Assembly (NCBI GenBank): GCA_003278735.1
Contig: QCDO01000001.1
Span: forward strand, 62,001-126,000
Length of the DNA stretch: 64,000 nucleotides
Reading direction: 5' to 3'
DNA from: Prochlorococcus sp. AG-355-J09
Lineage (GTDB): Bacteria; Cyanobacteriota; Cyanobacteriia; PCC-6307; Cyanobiaceae
The notes below the pieces were generated by a model. It ran no database searches and was not told the origin of the DNA. It saw only the letters and a list, made by a program, of their open reading frames with translations. Made by a program: the position numbers and the translations under genes. This document shows, piece after piece, positions 51,064-59,647 of the stretch. Within the stretch, counting starts at the first letter, position 1; every line of letters begins with the position of its first letter.

Positions 51064-51585
51064 TTAAGATTTAATCACTCCAAATATATTCAAGCATTTC
51101 ACAACTAATGGAAGAATTAAGAGTACTGTAATCAATCTTACAGCATGTAAAGTCGCTACCGCAGGTCCCACTCCGTACTCAGAACCTACAAGACTCATTC
51201 CGCTAATTCCTCCTGGTGCAGCTCCTAGAATTGTTGTAATGATATCTATATTAAGTAATCTGCTTGTCCATAATCCAATTGCTAATCCAGTGATAACTAA
51301 AGTAAAAGTTATTAATATAGCTGGTCTCCATAAATTTTGAATATCAACTAATGAGTCTTTTGTTAATGATGTACCAATGACTGTTCCAATTCCAATTTCT
51401 AAAAATGTTCTCGTTCCGATTGGCCACTCTGCGATGTCGACTTTGCCACTTATGCTAAGTATGCTTGCGCCTATTAAAGCGCCTGCTAAAGGAGCCGCAG
51501 GAATTCCTGTTTTTAGAGCTAAACCTCCAAAAATAAAACCTGCAAAAAGATAATAGATTAAGTTTATGTTAGGCATAAATTTCAA
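51064..51585 (-). CDS. AbrB-family membrane protein, half length
   Basis: 173-aa hydrophobic protein with about five membrane segments, including GGLALKTGIPAAPLAGALIG and LGAAPGGISGMSLVGSEYG. These are typical of the AbrB (PF05145) membrane family, whose members usually have two such repeats in about 350 residues; here only one repeat is present. It may dimerise. Transport substrate unknown. ATG at 51585. Confidence 0.75.
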   Translation of the reverse strand: MKFMPNINLIYYLFAGFIFGGLALKTGIPAAPLAGALIGASILSISGKVDIAEWPIGTRTFLEIGIGTVIGTSLTKDSLVDIQNLWRPAILITFTLVITGLAIGLWTSRLLNIDIITTILGAAPGGISGMSLVGSEYGVGPAVATLHAVRLITVLLILPLVVKCLNIFGVIKS

Positions 51586-51709
51586 GGATGTTTGAACATA
51601 ATATTAGAAAAAATTTTTTTTGTTTAAGTTTATAGTCAAATAATATTTTTAGTTTCCTCTCATAATGTCCCCTTTTGTTGGCATAATAATAACTAAAGCA
51701 GGATTTGTT

Positions 51710-51907
51710 ATGTCTTCACAAATTACTTACAAGGATCGTAAAAACCGCATACGGAAAAAATTATCTTTTTTTGAGGGTGGCCACCAGCTCGAAAAATTAG
51801 AATTTGCCCTTGCAATAGCTCAAACCAAAGGTGATGAAAAAAAATCAATCGTTCTTAGAAAAAAAATTGTTGAACTAGGTGGAAATGTTGAAGAGCCAGG
51901 AACTTAA
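51710..51907 (+). CDS. Small basic hypothetical protein
   Basis: 65 aa from the ATG at 51710 (MSSQITYKDRKNRIRKKL). The open frame reaches back to 51665, but those residues look like leader sequence. A short basic N-terminus and helical EKLEFALAIAQTKGDEKKSIVLR core suggest a small soluble, possibly nucleic-acid or ribosome-associated protein; that is a guess. It ends 1 bp before the aminotransferase stop on the opposite strand. Confidence 0.6.
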   Translation: MSSQITYKDRKNRIRKKLSFFEGGHQLEKLEFALAIAQTKGDEKKSIVLRKKIVELGGNVEEPGT

Positions 51908-51908
51908 T

Positions 51909-53072
51909 TTAACTTTTCGCGAGATACTTTGATACCATAACTAATGCTTCACCGGCTTGTTGGGCTGTAATTTTATCGAGTTTGAGAAGTGTATTACTAA
52001 TAGCAGAAACTACCGTAATTATATCTCTATCGTTTACATATCCTAAATGTCCGACTCTGAATATTTTCCCTTTCAGATGATCTTGACCACCTGCAAGTAG
52101 AATATCAAAATTATTCTTTATTATTTTTCTAAATTCTTCAGCATCAATACCTTCAGTTTTAATTGCAGTAATTGAAGGACTTAAATATTTTTCATCAGCA
52201 AATAATTTAAGATTTAGAGCCTTTACTGCACTGCTCATTGCTAATTTGTGTTTATTGTGTCTTAGAAAAATATTATCTAAACCTTCTTCTTTCATCATTT
52301 TTAAAGCTTCATCTAAAGCAAAAACTAAATTAACTGCTGGAGTGTATGGATTACTATTAGCTAAAAGACTTTTTCTATAGGATTTTAAATTTAAATAAAA
52401 TTTTGGTAAATTGGATTTCTCTGCAGCTTCCCATGCTTTTTGGCTCATTGCTACAAAGCTAAGCCCAGGAGGTATCATATATCCCTTTTGTGATCCTGAA
52501 GCAACGATATCTAATTTCCATTCATCTACTGGTACATTGCAAGCTCCTAGACTTGTAACGCAGTCAATAATTGATAAAGCTGTGTTGTGTTCACGAATAT
52601 ATTTACTAATAGTTTCTAAATCATTAATTACACCTGTTGATGTTTCAGAATGAGTTAAAATAACCGCCTTTATTTCTTTTTGTTTATCTTCTTCTAATAC
52701 CTTTTTGAATTTTTCTGGATCAAGTGGTGTTCCCCATTCGGAATCAATTGTTATTACTTCCATACCAAATTCTTTAGCAACTTTTACCCATCTTTCGCCA
52801 AATTTTCCATTTTCTCCACAAATTACTTTATCTCCTCTACTCAAGGTATTTATTATTCCAGCCTCCATTGCCGCAGTCCCGCTACCAGTGATTGTAAGAA
52901 CATCATTTTGAGTTTGATGAAGCCACTGTAAATTTTTAGTTGTACTCTCTACGAGATCTTGAAATTCTTTACTGCGATGGCCTATTGGATGCTTACTTAA
53001 TGCTTGTAAAACTTTTTCTGGAACTGGTGTGGGTCCAGGAATCATCAATGATAATTTTTGTTGTATGGCCAC
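51909..53072 (-). CDS. Class V aminotransferase (serine-pyruvate / alanine-glyoxylate type)
   Basis: PLP enzyme of the AGAT/Spt family, which in cyanobacteria can serve photorespiratory glyoxylate metabolism. PGPTPVPEKVLQAL at the start, TGSGTAAMEAGI, the aspartate in SIIDCVTSLGAC and the PLP lysine in SGSQKGYMIPPG (about 196) are visible. 387 aa. Amino donor specificity is inferred from the family only. ATG at 53072. Confidence 0.88.
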   Translation of the reverse strand: MAIQQKLSLMIPGPTPVPEKVLQALSKHPIGHRSKEFQDLVESTTKNLQWLHQTQNDVLTITGSGTAAMEAGIINTLSRGDKVICGENGKFGERWVKVAKEFGMEVITIDSEWGTPLDPEKFKKVLEEDKQKEIKAVILTHSETSTGVINDLETISKYIREHNTALSIIDCVTSLGACNVPVDEWKLDIVASGSQKGYMIPPGLSFVAMSQKAWEAAEKSNLPKFYLNLKSYRKSLLANSNPYTPAVNLVFALDEALKMMKEEGLDNIFLRHNKHKLAMSSAVKALNLKLFADEKYLSPSITAIKTEGIDAEEFRKIIKNNFDILLAGGQDHLKGKIFRVGHLGYVNDRDIITVVSAISNTLLKLDKITAQQAGEALVMVSKYLAKS

Positions 53073-53132
53073 TTTTTATTAAATAGGTCATTCTTAGATT
53101 AGTTCTCATTATATATTTTTCAATTACTTGAT

Positions 53133-54245
53133 TTGAAAAAAGGATTTTCTTTACCTTTATGGGTTGCTGGAGCTGCTAGGTCAGCATTAAATAAACTATT
53201 AGGGTTACCATTTAAAAATTATGAACTAATAAAAATTCCTAATGAAAAAAAAGAAATAAAAATCGAGATTCATTCTGTTGGTTTACTCAAAGATGACTCG
53301 CATGCATTAGGAATTACCTTTGCAAACTCTGGCTTAGATCTTGACATTACACAAAACTTAGAGATATGGACTATAGCATCTTTAGAAAAAATTTCTTTTA
53401 ATGATTCTGTTCAAACACTTCCAATAAATATTATTGCAGGATCTGGTGTAGGTATAAAAGAAGATACATCAGAGATAAGCATTTCTAATTTTGCCAAAGA
53501 AGTTTTATATGAAAATTTATTAGATAGTATTCCTACCGGCTTTAATTTGAAATTAGAAATTATTTTCCCAAATGGGTCGTTTTTAGCAGAAAGAACTAGT
53601 AATAAGTCATTTGGGATTGTTGATGGATTATCTATTATTGGTACTTCAGCTGAGACTTATTCGAGTGCTTCACCTGATCAATTAGAAGAGGCTAAAAATA
53701 ATTTAGCGAAGTTAATTCAAAATGATTTTAAAGGGGAAGTTATATTTGTTATTGGTGAAAATGGGTTAAATTTGGCCAAAACTAGTAAAGTTAATTTGCC
53801 AATCATAAAAATTGGAAATTGGATAGGACCATTATTAGTTGATGCTGCAATAAAAAAAGTTAAAACTGTAATTCTTTTTGGTTATCACGGGAAATTAATT
53901 AAATTAGCAGGCGGTATTTTTCATACCCATAATCATTTGGCTGATGCAAGAATTGAGATTCTTGTTTATTTAGCCGTTCAAGAAAAGTTACCACCTGAAA
54001 TAATAGTTGAATTATCTCAGTTAGATAATCTTGAGAATGCATTACAACTTCTTGAAAGATTTAATAAATCATTAGCTAATAAATTATTCAAGAATTTATC
54101 AAATAGGATCGAAAAGCGTTCTTTTACTTACGTAAATAGGTATGTAAAAACAGATATGGAAATCGCATCTATCATTTTTGATAGAAAAAGGAAAATTAGG
54201 TGGTCTGGAATTAACGGCAATAATTATATTTCTTATTTTCAATAA
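53133..54245 (+). CDS. cbiD: Cobalt-precorrin-5B C1-methyltransferase CbiD
   Basis: SAM-dependent C1 methylation in anaerobic-type cobalamin synthesis. 370 aa: GFSLPLWVAGAARSALNKLLG at the start, INIIAGSGVGIKED and FHTHNHLADARIEIL are CbiD features. The start is TTG at 53133, 60 bp from the divergent aminotransferase ATG. No other cob/cbi gene is adjacent; cobalamin would supply queG and other B12 enzymes. Confidence 0.88.
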   Translation: MKKGFSLPLWVAGAARSALNKLLGLPFKNYELIKIPNEKKEIKIEIHSVGLLKDDSHALGITFANSGLDLDITQNLEIWTIASLEKISFNDSVQTLPINIIAGSGVGIKEDTSEISISNFAKEVLYENLLDSIPTGFNLKLEIIFPNGSFLAERTSNKSFGIVDGLSIIGTSAETYSSASPDQLEEAKNNLAKLIQNDFKGEVIFVIGENGLNLAKTSKVNLPIIKIGNWIGPLLVDAAIKKVKTVILFGYHGKLIKLAGGIFHTHNHLADARIEILVYLAVQEKLPPEIIVELSQLDNLENALQLLERFNKSLANKLFKNLSNRIEKRSFTYVNRYVKTDMEIASIIFDRKRKIRWSGINGNNYISYFQ

Positions 54246-54299
54246 GATTAATTTGTGAATCATTATGCTTTTGTAAATAAATTGAGTTAACTTTTAAAC

Positions 54300-55886
54300 A
54301 TGAATCAAATAATGTTAAAAAAAGAACGGGATCCTTCAATATTAATTTTGGATTTCGGATCTCAATATTCTGAATTGATTGCAAGAAGAATTAGAGAAAC
54401 TAATGTTTTTTCTCTTGTAGTAAGCAATCACATATCAATTGAGGAAATTAAAAATATTAACCCTAAAGGGATTATTTTAAGTGGAGGCCCAAATTCTGTT
54501 TATGAAAAAAATGCGCCTAAATGTGATGATCAAATTTTTAATTTAGGAATTCCTATTCTTGGCATATGCTATGGAATGCAATTAATGGTCAAAGAACTTG
54601 GAGGATCTGTTATTTCAGCATCGAAAAGAGCTGAATATGGTAGAGCACCAATAAATATAGACCAAGAATCTGACCTTCTTTCTGATGTAGAAGATAAATC
54701 AATTATGTGGATGAGTCATGGCGATTCCATTAATAGTTTGCCTGATGGATTTAATAAACTCGCTCATACCGAGAACACACTCCATGCAGCAATTTCAAAT
54801 GATGTAAAGAAATTATTTGGCGTACAATTTCATCCTGAAGTTATACATTCAGAGTTTGGGATGACGGTAATTAAAAATTTTGTTTATAAAGTTTCTTGTT
54901 GTGCGGCTGATTGGACAACCGAAACTTATATAGAGGAAACTATTCCCAGGATAAGAGAGCAAGTTGGTAATAAAAAAGTTTTGCTTGCCTTATCTGGAGG
55001 AGTTGATTCCTCAACTCTTGCTTTTCTTCTCAATAAAGCTATTGGAAATCAGCTTACATGCATGTTTATAGACCAAGGTTTCATGAGAAAAGGTGAACCA
55101 GAATTTTTAATGAATTTTTTTGATAAGAAATTTCATATAAAAGTTGAATACATTAATGCAAGAGAAAGGTTTATTGACAAATTAAAAGGTATCACTGATC
55201 CAGAACAAAAAAGAAAAATTATAGGTGAAGAATTTATTAGAGTATTTGAGGAAGAAAGCAATAGATTGGGACCTTTTCAGTATTTAGCCCAAGGTACTCT
55301 TTATCCTGATGTCATTGAAAGTGCTGGGACTAATATTGATCCTAAAACAGGAGAAAGAATAGCTGTAAAAATAAAGAGTCATCATAATGTTGGCGGATTG
55401 CCAAAAGATTTACAATTTAAATTAGTTGAGCCATTAAGAAAACTTTTTAAGGATGAAGTACGAAAAGTGGGAGCTGCTTTAGGTTTGCCGGATGAAATTA
55501 TAAAAAGGCATCCATTCCCAGGACCAGGATTAGCTATAAGAATTTTAGGAGAGGTGAATAATGAAAAACTTGATTGTTTAAGAGATGCAGACTGGATAGT
55601 AAGAGACGAAATTAAAAAAGCCGGACTTTACAATGATATTTGGCAAGCTTTTGCAGTATTGCTACCTGTAAAAACAGTAGGAGTTATGGGTGATAAGAGG
55701 ACTTATGCATGGCCAATAGTTTTACGTTGTGTATCTAGTGAAGATGGTATGACAGCTGATTGGTCAAAAATTCCTTTTCAGATTTTGGAAAGGATTGCAA
55801 ATAGAATCGTAAACGAAGTAAGTTTAGTTAATAGAGTTGTTTATGATATTACAAGTAAACCTCCTGGAACTATTGAGTGGGAATAG
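54300..55886 (+). CDS. guaA: GMP synthase (glutamine-hydrolysing)
   Basis: Aminates XMP to GMP. N-terminal class I glutaminase: nucleophile C90 in [22 protein letters not shown] pyrophosphatase loop [16 protein letters not shown]-terminal dimer domain ending KPPGTIEWE. 528 aa. The 3' end of guaA is a well-known integration site for islands, and its last 13 conserved bases (55870-55882) recur at 56081-56093. ATG at 54300; a second ATG 4 codons later is possible. Confidence 0.97.
   Translation: MNQIMLKKERDPSILILDFGSQYSELIARRIRETNVFSLVVSNHISIEEIKNINPKGIILSGGPNSVYEKNAPKCDDQIFNLGIPILGICYGMQLMVKELGGSVISASKRAEYGRAPINIDQESDLLSDVEDKSIMWMSHGDSINSLPDGFNKLAHTENTLHAAISNDVKKLFGVQFHPEVIHSEFGMTVIKNFVYKVSCCAADWTTETYIEETIPRIREQVGNKKVLLALSGGVDSSTLAFLLNKAIGNQLTCMFIDQGFMRKGEPEFLMNFFDKKFHIKVEYINARERFIDKLKGITDPEQKRKIIGEEFIRVFEEESNRLGPFQYLAQGTLYPDVIESAGTNIDPKTGERIAVKIKSHHNVGGLPKDLQFKLVEPLRKLFKDEVRKVGAALGLPDEIIKRHPFPGPGLAIRILGEVNNEKLDCLRDADWIVRDEIKKAGLYNDIWQAFAVLLPVKTVGVMGDKRTYAWPIVLRCVSSEDGMTADWSKIPFQILERIANRIVNEVSLVNRVVYDITSKPPGTIEWE
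55870..55882 (+). repeat. Left copy of the guaA 3'-end direct repeat (candidate attL)
   Basis: CTATTGAGTGGGA, inside the last codons of guaA. The identical 13 bp occurs 211 bp downstream in non-coding DNA. In islands that integrate at guaA, such a repeat of the gene's last bases marks the two attachment sites. Confidence 0.7.
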
Positions 55887-55926
55887 TTTATAGGGCAAGA
55901 ATGTAGTTATATCCTCATTTATGCGG

Positions 55927-55948
55927 TTTGCTGCGGGTTTGCTGTGGT
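55927..55948 (+). repeat. First tandem pair of 11-bp units
   Basis: TTTGCTGCGGG (55927-55937) and TTTGCTGTGGT (55938-55948), with 11-bp spacing, about one helical turn. The second pair at 55998-56019 (TTTGCTGCCAG, TTTGTTGCGAA) has the same spacing. The pairs begin 71 bp apart. This geometry resembles arm-type or regulator-binding sites. Confidence 0.7.
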
Positions 55949-55953
55949 ATAAT
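55945..55953 (+). promoter_or_regulatory. Candidate extended -10 promoter element
   Basis: TGGTATAAT fits the TGn-TATAAT extended -10 consensus, which can work without a clear -35. Transcription from here would enter the spacer rather than a gene for over 200 bp. ATTATACCA, its exact inverse, is at 56042-56050. The first bases of the element are also the end of the first repeat pair. Confidence 0.45.
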
Positions 55954-55997
55954 AGTGATGACAAAATGACAAAATTACTGGGTTTATAAATTGTCTA

Positions 55998-56019
55998 TTT
56001 GCTGCCAGTTTGTTGCGAA
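55998..56019 (+). repeat. Second tandem pair of 11-bp units
   Basis: TTTGCTGCCAG (55998-56008) and TTTGTTGCGAA (56009-56019), the same unit and spacing as at 55927-55948. A 6-bp stem hairpin (56006-56023) overlaps it. Confidence 0.7.
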
Positions 56020-56080
56020 ACTGCCTTATTGAAAGAAACCAATTATACCAGTCGTTTTCAAGGGGTAAAAAATGCTTTTT

Positions 56081-56093
56081 CTATTGAGTGGGA
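56081..56093 (+). repeat. Right copy of the guaA 3'-end direct repeat (candidate attR)
   Basis: Exact second copy of CTATTGAGTGGGA, followed by GTTAG where guaA has ATAG. It lies in non-coding DNA and encodes nothing in frame, so shared descent from the guaA end is the simplest reading. Confidence 0.7.
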
Positions 56094-56168
56094 GTTAGTC
56101 TTAAAATTTTAAAAAAATTTAAAGTTTTTTATTTAAGCAAGAAATTTTTGAATGAGATTTAAAATCTA

Positions 56169-56882
56169 ATGCCCGATATTATTAAATTAAGTCGATCTAC
56201 AGTTGAGAAATATCTTAGTTGCCCAAGATGTTGTGTACTGGATAAAAAATATCAAATAAAACCGCCATCGTTGCCATTTACTTTAAATATAGCTGTAGAT
56301 AATTTATGTAAAAATGAATTTGATTATTATAGAAAAATTCAGGAGCCGCATCCTTTATTTATTGAATATGGAATTGATGCTGTGCCTTTCAAACACAAAG
56401 ATTTAGAACGTTGGAGAAGTAATTTTCAAGGCATAAGATATCTGTCAATAGAACACAACTATGATTTTGGTGGTGCTGTGGATGATATTTGGCAAAAAAA
56501 AAATGGTGATCTTATTATTGTTGATGTGAAAGCAACCTCTAGAAATAATTTTGATTGGTCTGAGACTTTTAATAAATACGAATATGCAAAAGCCTATAAG
56601 AGACAATTAGAGATGTATCAGTGGTTATTTAAAAAAAATGGTTTTCAAGTGGCTAATGAAGCTTATCTTTTATATTTCAATGGGAAGAAAAATGAAGAGT
56701 TATTTAATAACCAATTAAATTTTGACGTACATCTAATTAAATTAGATTGTTCTACTTCATGGGTAGAAAATCAGATAATTGATACGGTTAATTTATTACG
56801 TTCGGATAATTTCCCCAAACCTTCATTAAACTGTGAATACTGTAATTATTTAAAGAAGCGTTGGCAGTTATCGATAACTTAA
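56169..56882 (+). CDS. Cas4/RecB-like PD-(D/E)XK nuclease with cysteine cluster
   Basis: 237-aa putative DNA exonuclease. Catalytic core: D105 in GGAVDDIW, D119 and K121 in IIVDVKATS, and the Q146xxxY150 motif in KRQLEMYQW. Cysteines C18/C21/C22 near the N-terminus and C222/C225 near the C-terminus could bind a 4Fe-4S cluster, as in Cas4 and AddB-like nucleases. I see no CRISPR repeats or cas genes nearby. It is the first gene past the candidate island boundary. ATG at 56169. Confidence 0.8.
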   Translation: MPDIIKLSRSTVEKYLSCPRCCVLDKKYQIKPPSLPFTLNIAVDNLCKNEFDYYRKIQEPHPLFIEYGIDAVPFKHKDLERWRSNFQGIRYLSIEHNYDFGGAVDDIWQKKNGDLIIVDVKATSRNNFDWSETFNKYEYAKAYKRQLEMYQWLFKKNGFQVANEAYLLYFNGKKNEELFNNQLNFDVHLIKLDCSTSWVENQIIDTVNLLRSDNFPKPSLNCEYCNYLKKRWQLSIT

Positions 56883-56962
56883 TATTCATAGGATAATTTT
56901 TCATATTCCTGGAAAAATAGTGAATAAAAGATAATCTTTAATTAGATTAATAATTTGGACTT

Positions 56963-57571
56963 TTGATAAATTCTAAAAATTCTGAAAGAAAGATAACTAA
57001 TCATCTGCAACAAGATGTAGTCAAAGTATCTGGCAAAACAATTTTTATTAATCCTTTTTTATATTGGCGAAGATTTGACGAAAATACTAATAGATGGCTA
57101 AGAGAACCTGGTCAAATGTCAGAGGATCAAATTACACCAAACAGGAATCGTTTTTATCCAGAAATAGAGTGGGCTGATTTGAGTCATGAGCAAAAGCTCA
57201 TAAAAGATGCAACTGTTGAGATGTTTTTAAAAACTCTTGAATTGGTAAGTACATTTCATCCTTATCTTAGTTCCGGACAATTATTAGAAGTGGAGAGGAA
57301 GATGGCGATTACAAAAAAAATTCCTTTCGAAAAATGGGTAACAAAATCTTTCGCCAAAAAAACGAGATTATTAGAAAATGAAAAAAGAAAATTTCAAAGA
57401 GAAAGATTTTTTAATAGCTGGAGAGAATGGTGCAGTCTTACAAATACTCAACAAGCAATTTTGCCGTTAATAGTCACGATATTTATTTCTTCGTTTGTAG
57501 GGTGGTCTTTAGGGATATCAAAGAATAGTTGTAATCCTTATTTTGAACAAAATATAAATAAATTAAATTAA
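56963..57571 (+). CDS. Hypothetical protein with C-terminal membrane anchor
   Basis: 202 aa, not recognised. A soluble N-terminal part containing ILFW-like aromatic patches (FINPFLYWRRFDENTNRW) is followed by a Lys/Arg-rich helix (about 125-150) and a single hydrophobic segment (about 165-185). It is probably a tail-anchored membrane protein. Start is TTG at 56963, 80 bp after the nuclease. Two small genes and PBP2 follow on the same strand. Confidence 0.6.
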   Translation: MINSKNSERKITNHLQQDVVKVSGKTIFINPFLYWRRFDENTNRWLREPGQMSEDQITPNRNRFYPEIEWADLSHEQKLIKDATVEMFLKTLELVSTFHPYLSSGQLLEVERKMAITKKIPFEKWVTKSFAKKTRLLENEKRKFQRERFFNSWREWCSLTNTQQAILPLIVTIFISSFVGWSLGISKNSCNPYFEQNINKLN

Positions 57572-57680
57572 TTTGTTTTTGATATTTTTTAAGTATCTAA
57601 GTAAGAATAATTTTGAAAAAATAAATTTATTATTTAGAATTCCATTAATTGAATTAATTGTTTTAAAAAGTATAAGTTTT

Positions 57681-57824
57681 ATGAGTGAAAATTTAAATTC
57701 AAATAATCTTGAAAATGACGAGTTCGATCTGAACAATGAAGATAGTGATTTTCAAGATTTAATCAATAGACTTAAAGAGATAAAATCAACCATTGCTTTA
57801 TTGGAAAAAACAATATTTAAATAA
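57681..57824 (+). CDS. Very small acidic hypothetical protein
   Basis: 47 aa from the ATG at 57681, starting MSENLNSNNLENDEFD. The frame reaches back to 57573, but that part is hydrophobic low-complexity and likely not translated. The protein is acidic with a leucine-rich, possibly coiled C-terminus (LKEIKSTIALLEKTIFK). It sits 11 bp before the PBP2 start, so it may be in its operon. Confidence 0.45.
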   Translation: MSENLNSNNLENDEFDLNNEDSDFQDLINRLKEIKSTIALLEKTIFK

Positions 57825-57834
57825 ATTTATATTT

Positions 57835-59625
57835 TTGATAAAAACAAATCCTAATAAAAATCTTATTTCATTAAAAAGACAACCACTAGTCTTACTTATC
57901 TTTTCTTCTGTTTCCTTTTTATTGATTCTATTCAGGTTAATTTTTTTACAACTTTTAAATTATGAGTCTTTTAAAAAAATGTCAGATGAGAATAGGATCA
58001 GACTTATTGCTTCACAGCCAATACGCGGAAGAATACTAGATAAAAATGGTTATGTTTTAGCAGATAGTAGAGTTAAATATTCTTTGATAATAAAGCCTCA
58101 ATCTGTGAATAAAAGCAATTGGGAAAGTCATAAATCAAGTATTTCTAACTTGTTCAATATTGATAGTAATGTAATTCAAAAAAAATACTCTGATGGTTTA
58201 AAAAATCAGAAATTTTCAGTAATTATTCTTGATGATTTAAACGTAGATCAATTAATAAAATTTAAGGAGAATGAAGATAATTTAATTAGTTTTGAAATAG
58301 CTACTAAATTAATTAGAAATTATCCTTTTAAATCCCTTGCTGCCCATGTAATTGGTTATACTCAGCCAGTTACTGAATTAGAATATAAATTCTTATCTAA
58401 AAGTGGTTATAAATTAAATGACTTAATCGGTAGAACTGGAATTGAATATGTTTACGAAGATTTTATAAGAGGTGAATGGGGTGGAGAAATGGTTGAAGTA
58501 AATTCATTAGGAAAATTTCAAAGATCACTGGGTATAAGACCTCCAGTACAAGGTAATGATATTGAACTAACAATCGATCTTAATCTGCAATTAGTTGCTG
58601 AGGAAGTTCTTAAAGATAAAAAAGCTGGAGCCATAATAGTAATGGATCCAAGAGATGGTGCAATAAGAGCAATGACAAGTAAACCTACATTCGATTTAAA
58701 TTTTTTCTCAAAGGATTTTAAACCTGAGAAAGAATATAATAAACTTTTTAATTCTCCTGAAAAACCTTTATTTAATAGAGCATTAAATGCCTACGATCCA
58801 GGAAGTGTTTGGAAAATTGTAACGGCTTTAGCTGGCTTGGAAAGTGGGAAATTTCCTAGAGAAACTTTGTTAGATACGAAACCATGTATAACTTATGGGA
58901 GACAATGTTTTAGAGAGCATAATGATTTAGGCTTTGGGGTAATAGGTTACGAAGATGCTTTAAGAGTTTCTAGTAATACATTTTTTTATCAAGTAGGTTA
59001 TGGAGTAGGAGTTGATGAAATTCACAAGGTCTCCCAAAAGCTTGGTTTTAATTCTTTATCTGGAATTGAAATTTCTGAACAAGAAAATATAGGATTAGTA
59101 GCTAGTAGTAAATGGGCTAGAGAAGGTAGAGGATGGGGGCAACCTGGAAGAACCCCTTGGGTTCCAGAAGATATTGCTAGTATGTCTATCGGACAATTTG
59201 TTGTACAAGTTACCCCTATTCAAATAGCTAGAGCATATGCTGCAATTGCAAATGGAGGGTATCTAGTTACTCCTTATTTAGTTAAAAAAGATAAAGAAAG
59301 TCTTTTAGATAAAAAACGTATTCCAATTGACATTGACCCACAAAATATTCAATTGATAAAAAGTGGTCTCAGGAAAGTAGTAGAGTCTGGCACAGGAGTA
59401 TCAATTAATTATGGGGTTTCAAATTTACCTCCAGTTTCAGGAAAAACTGGAACTGCTGAAGATGGTGAAGGCGGATTAGATCACGCTTGGTTCGTTTGCT
59501 TTACTCCTTCTGAAAAAAGCGAATTACTTATAGTTGCTTTTGCACAAAATACTCCTGGTGGAGGATCTGTTCATGCACTGCCTATGGCTAGAGAAATTTT
59601 GAAAGTTTGGAATGAAAAAAAATGA
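57835..59625 (+). CDS. mrdA: Penicillin-binding protein 2 (elongasome transpeptidase)
   Basis: Class B PBP that crosslinks side-wall peptidoglycan with RodA. One N-terminal membrane helix (about 20-40), a dimerisation region, then the transpeptidase with SxxK (Ser codon at 58804, Lys at 58813), SxN (58969-58977) and KTG (59443-59451). About 596 aa. The start is TTG at 57835, just after the 47-aa gene; the frame is open to a TTG at 57793, but that overlaps the upstream gene. No rodA adjacent. Confidence 0.92.
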   Translation: MIKTNPNKNLISLKRQPLVLLIFSSVSFLLILFRLIFLQLLNYESFKKMSDENRIRLIASQPIRGRILDKNGYVLADSRVKYSLIIKPQSVNKSNWESHKSSISNLFNIDSNVIQKKYSDGLKNQKFSVIILDDLNVDQLIKFKENEDNLISFEIATKLIRNYPFKSLAAHVIGYTQPVTELEYKFLSKSGYKLNDLIGRTGIEYVYEDFIRGEWGGEMVEVNSLGKFQRSLGIRPPVQGNDIELTIDLNLQLVAEEVLKDKKAGAIIVMDPRDGAIRAMTSKPTFDLNFFSKDFKPEKEYNKLFNSPEKPLFNRALNAYDPGSVWKIVTALAGLESGKFPRETLLDTKPCITYGRQCFREHNDLGFGVIGYEDALRVSSNTFFYQVGYGVGVDEIHKVSQKLGFNSLSGIEISEQENIGLVASSKWAREGRGWGQPGRTPWVPEDIASMSIGQFVVQVTPIQIARAYAAIANGGYLVTPYLVKKDKESLLDKKRIPIDIDPQNIQLIKSGLRKVVESGTGVSINYGVSNLPPVSGKTGTAEDGEGGLDHAWFVCFTPSEKSELLIVAFAQNTPGGGSVHALPMAREILKVWNEKK

Positions 59626-59647
59626 AATTTTATTAGGTTTTAAATGT

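Larger units (their letters stand above)
55887..56168. other. Repeat-rich spacer after guaA (candidate island remnant)
   Basis: 282 bp without a credible gene. Contents in order: four 11-bp TTTG(C/T)TG-type units as tandem pairs (55927-55948 and 55998-56019), an extended -10 TGGTATAAT (55945-55953), two tandem TGACAAAA units (55959-55974), a 6-bp stem hairpin CAGTTT-GTTGCG-AAACTG (56006-56023), ATTATACCA (56042-56050), which is the inverse of 55945-55953, and the second 13-bp guaA repeat (56081-56093). Several stretches are more GC-rich than the surroundings. Confidence 0.6.

Noticed and set aside
56169..56882. CRISPR-associated Cas4 as evidence of a CRISPR locus
   Set aside because: No repeat-spacer array or other cas gene is visible, so only the nuclease family is claimed.
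57573..57680. Hydrophobic extension before the 47-aa protein
   Set aside because: Low-complexity sequence and the ATG at 57681 gives a cleaner start.
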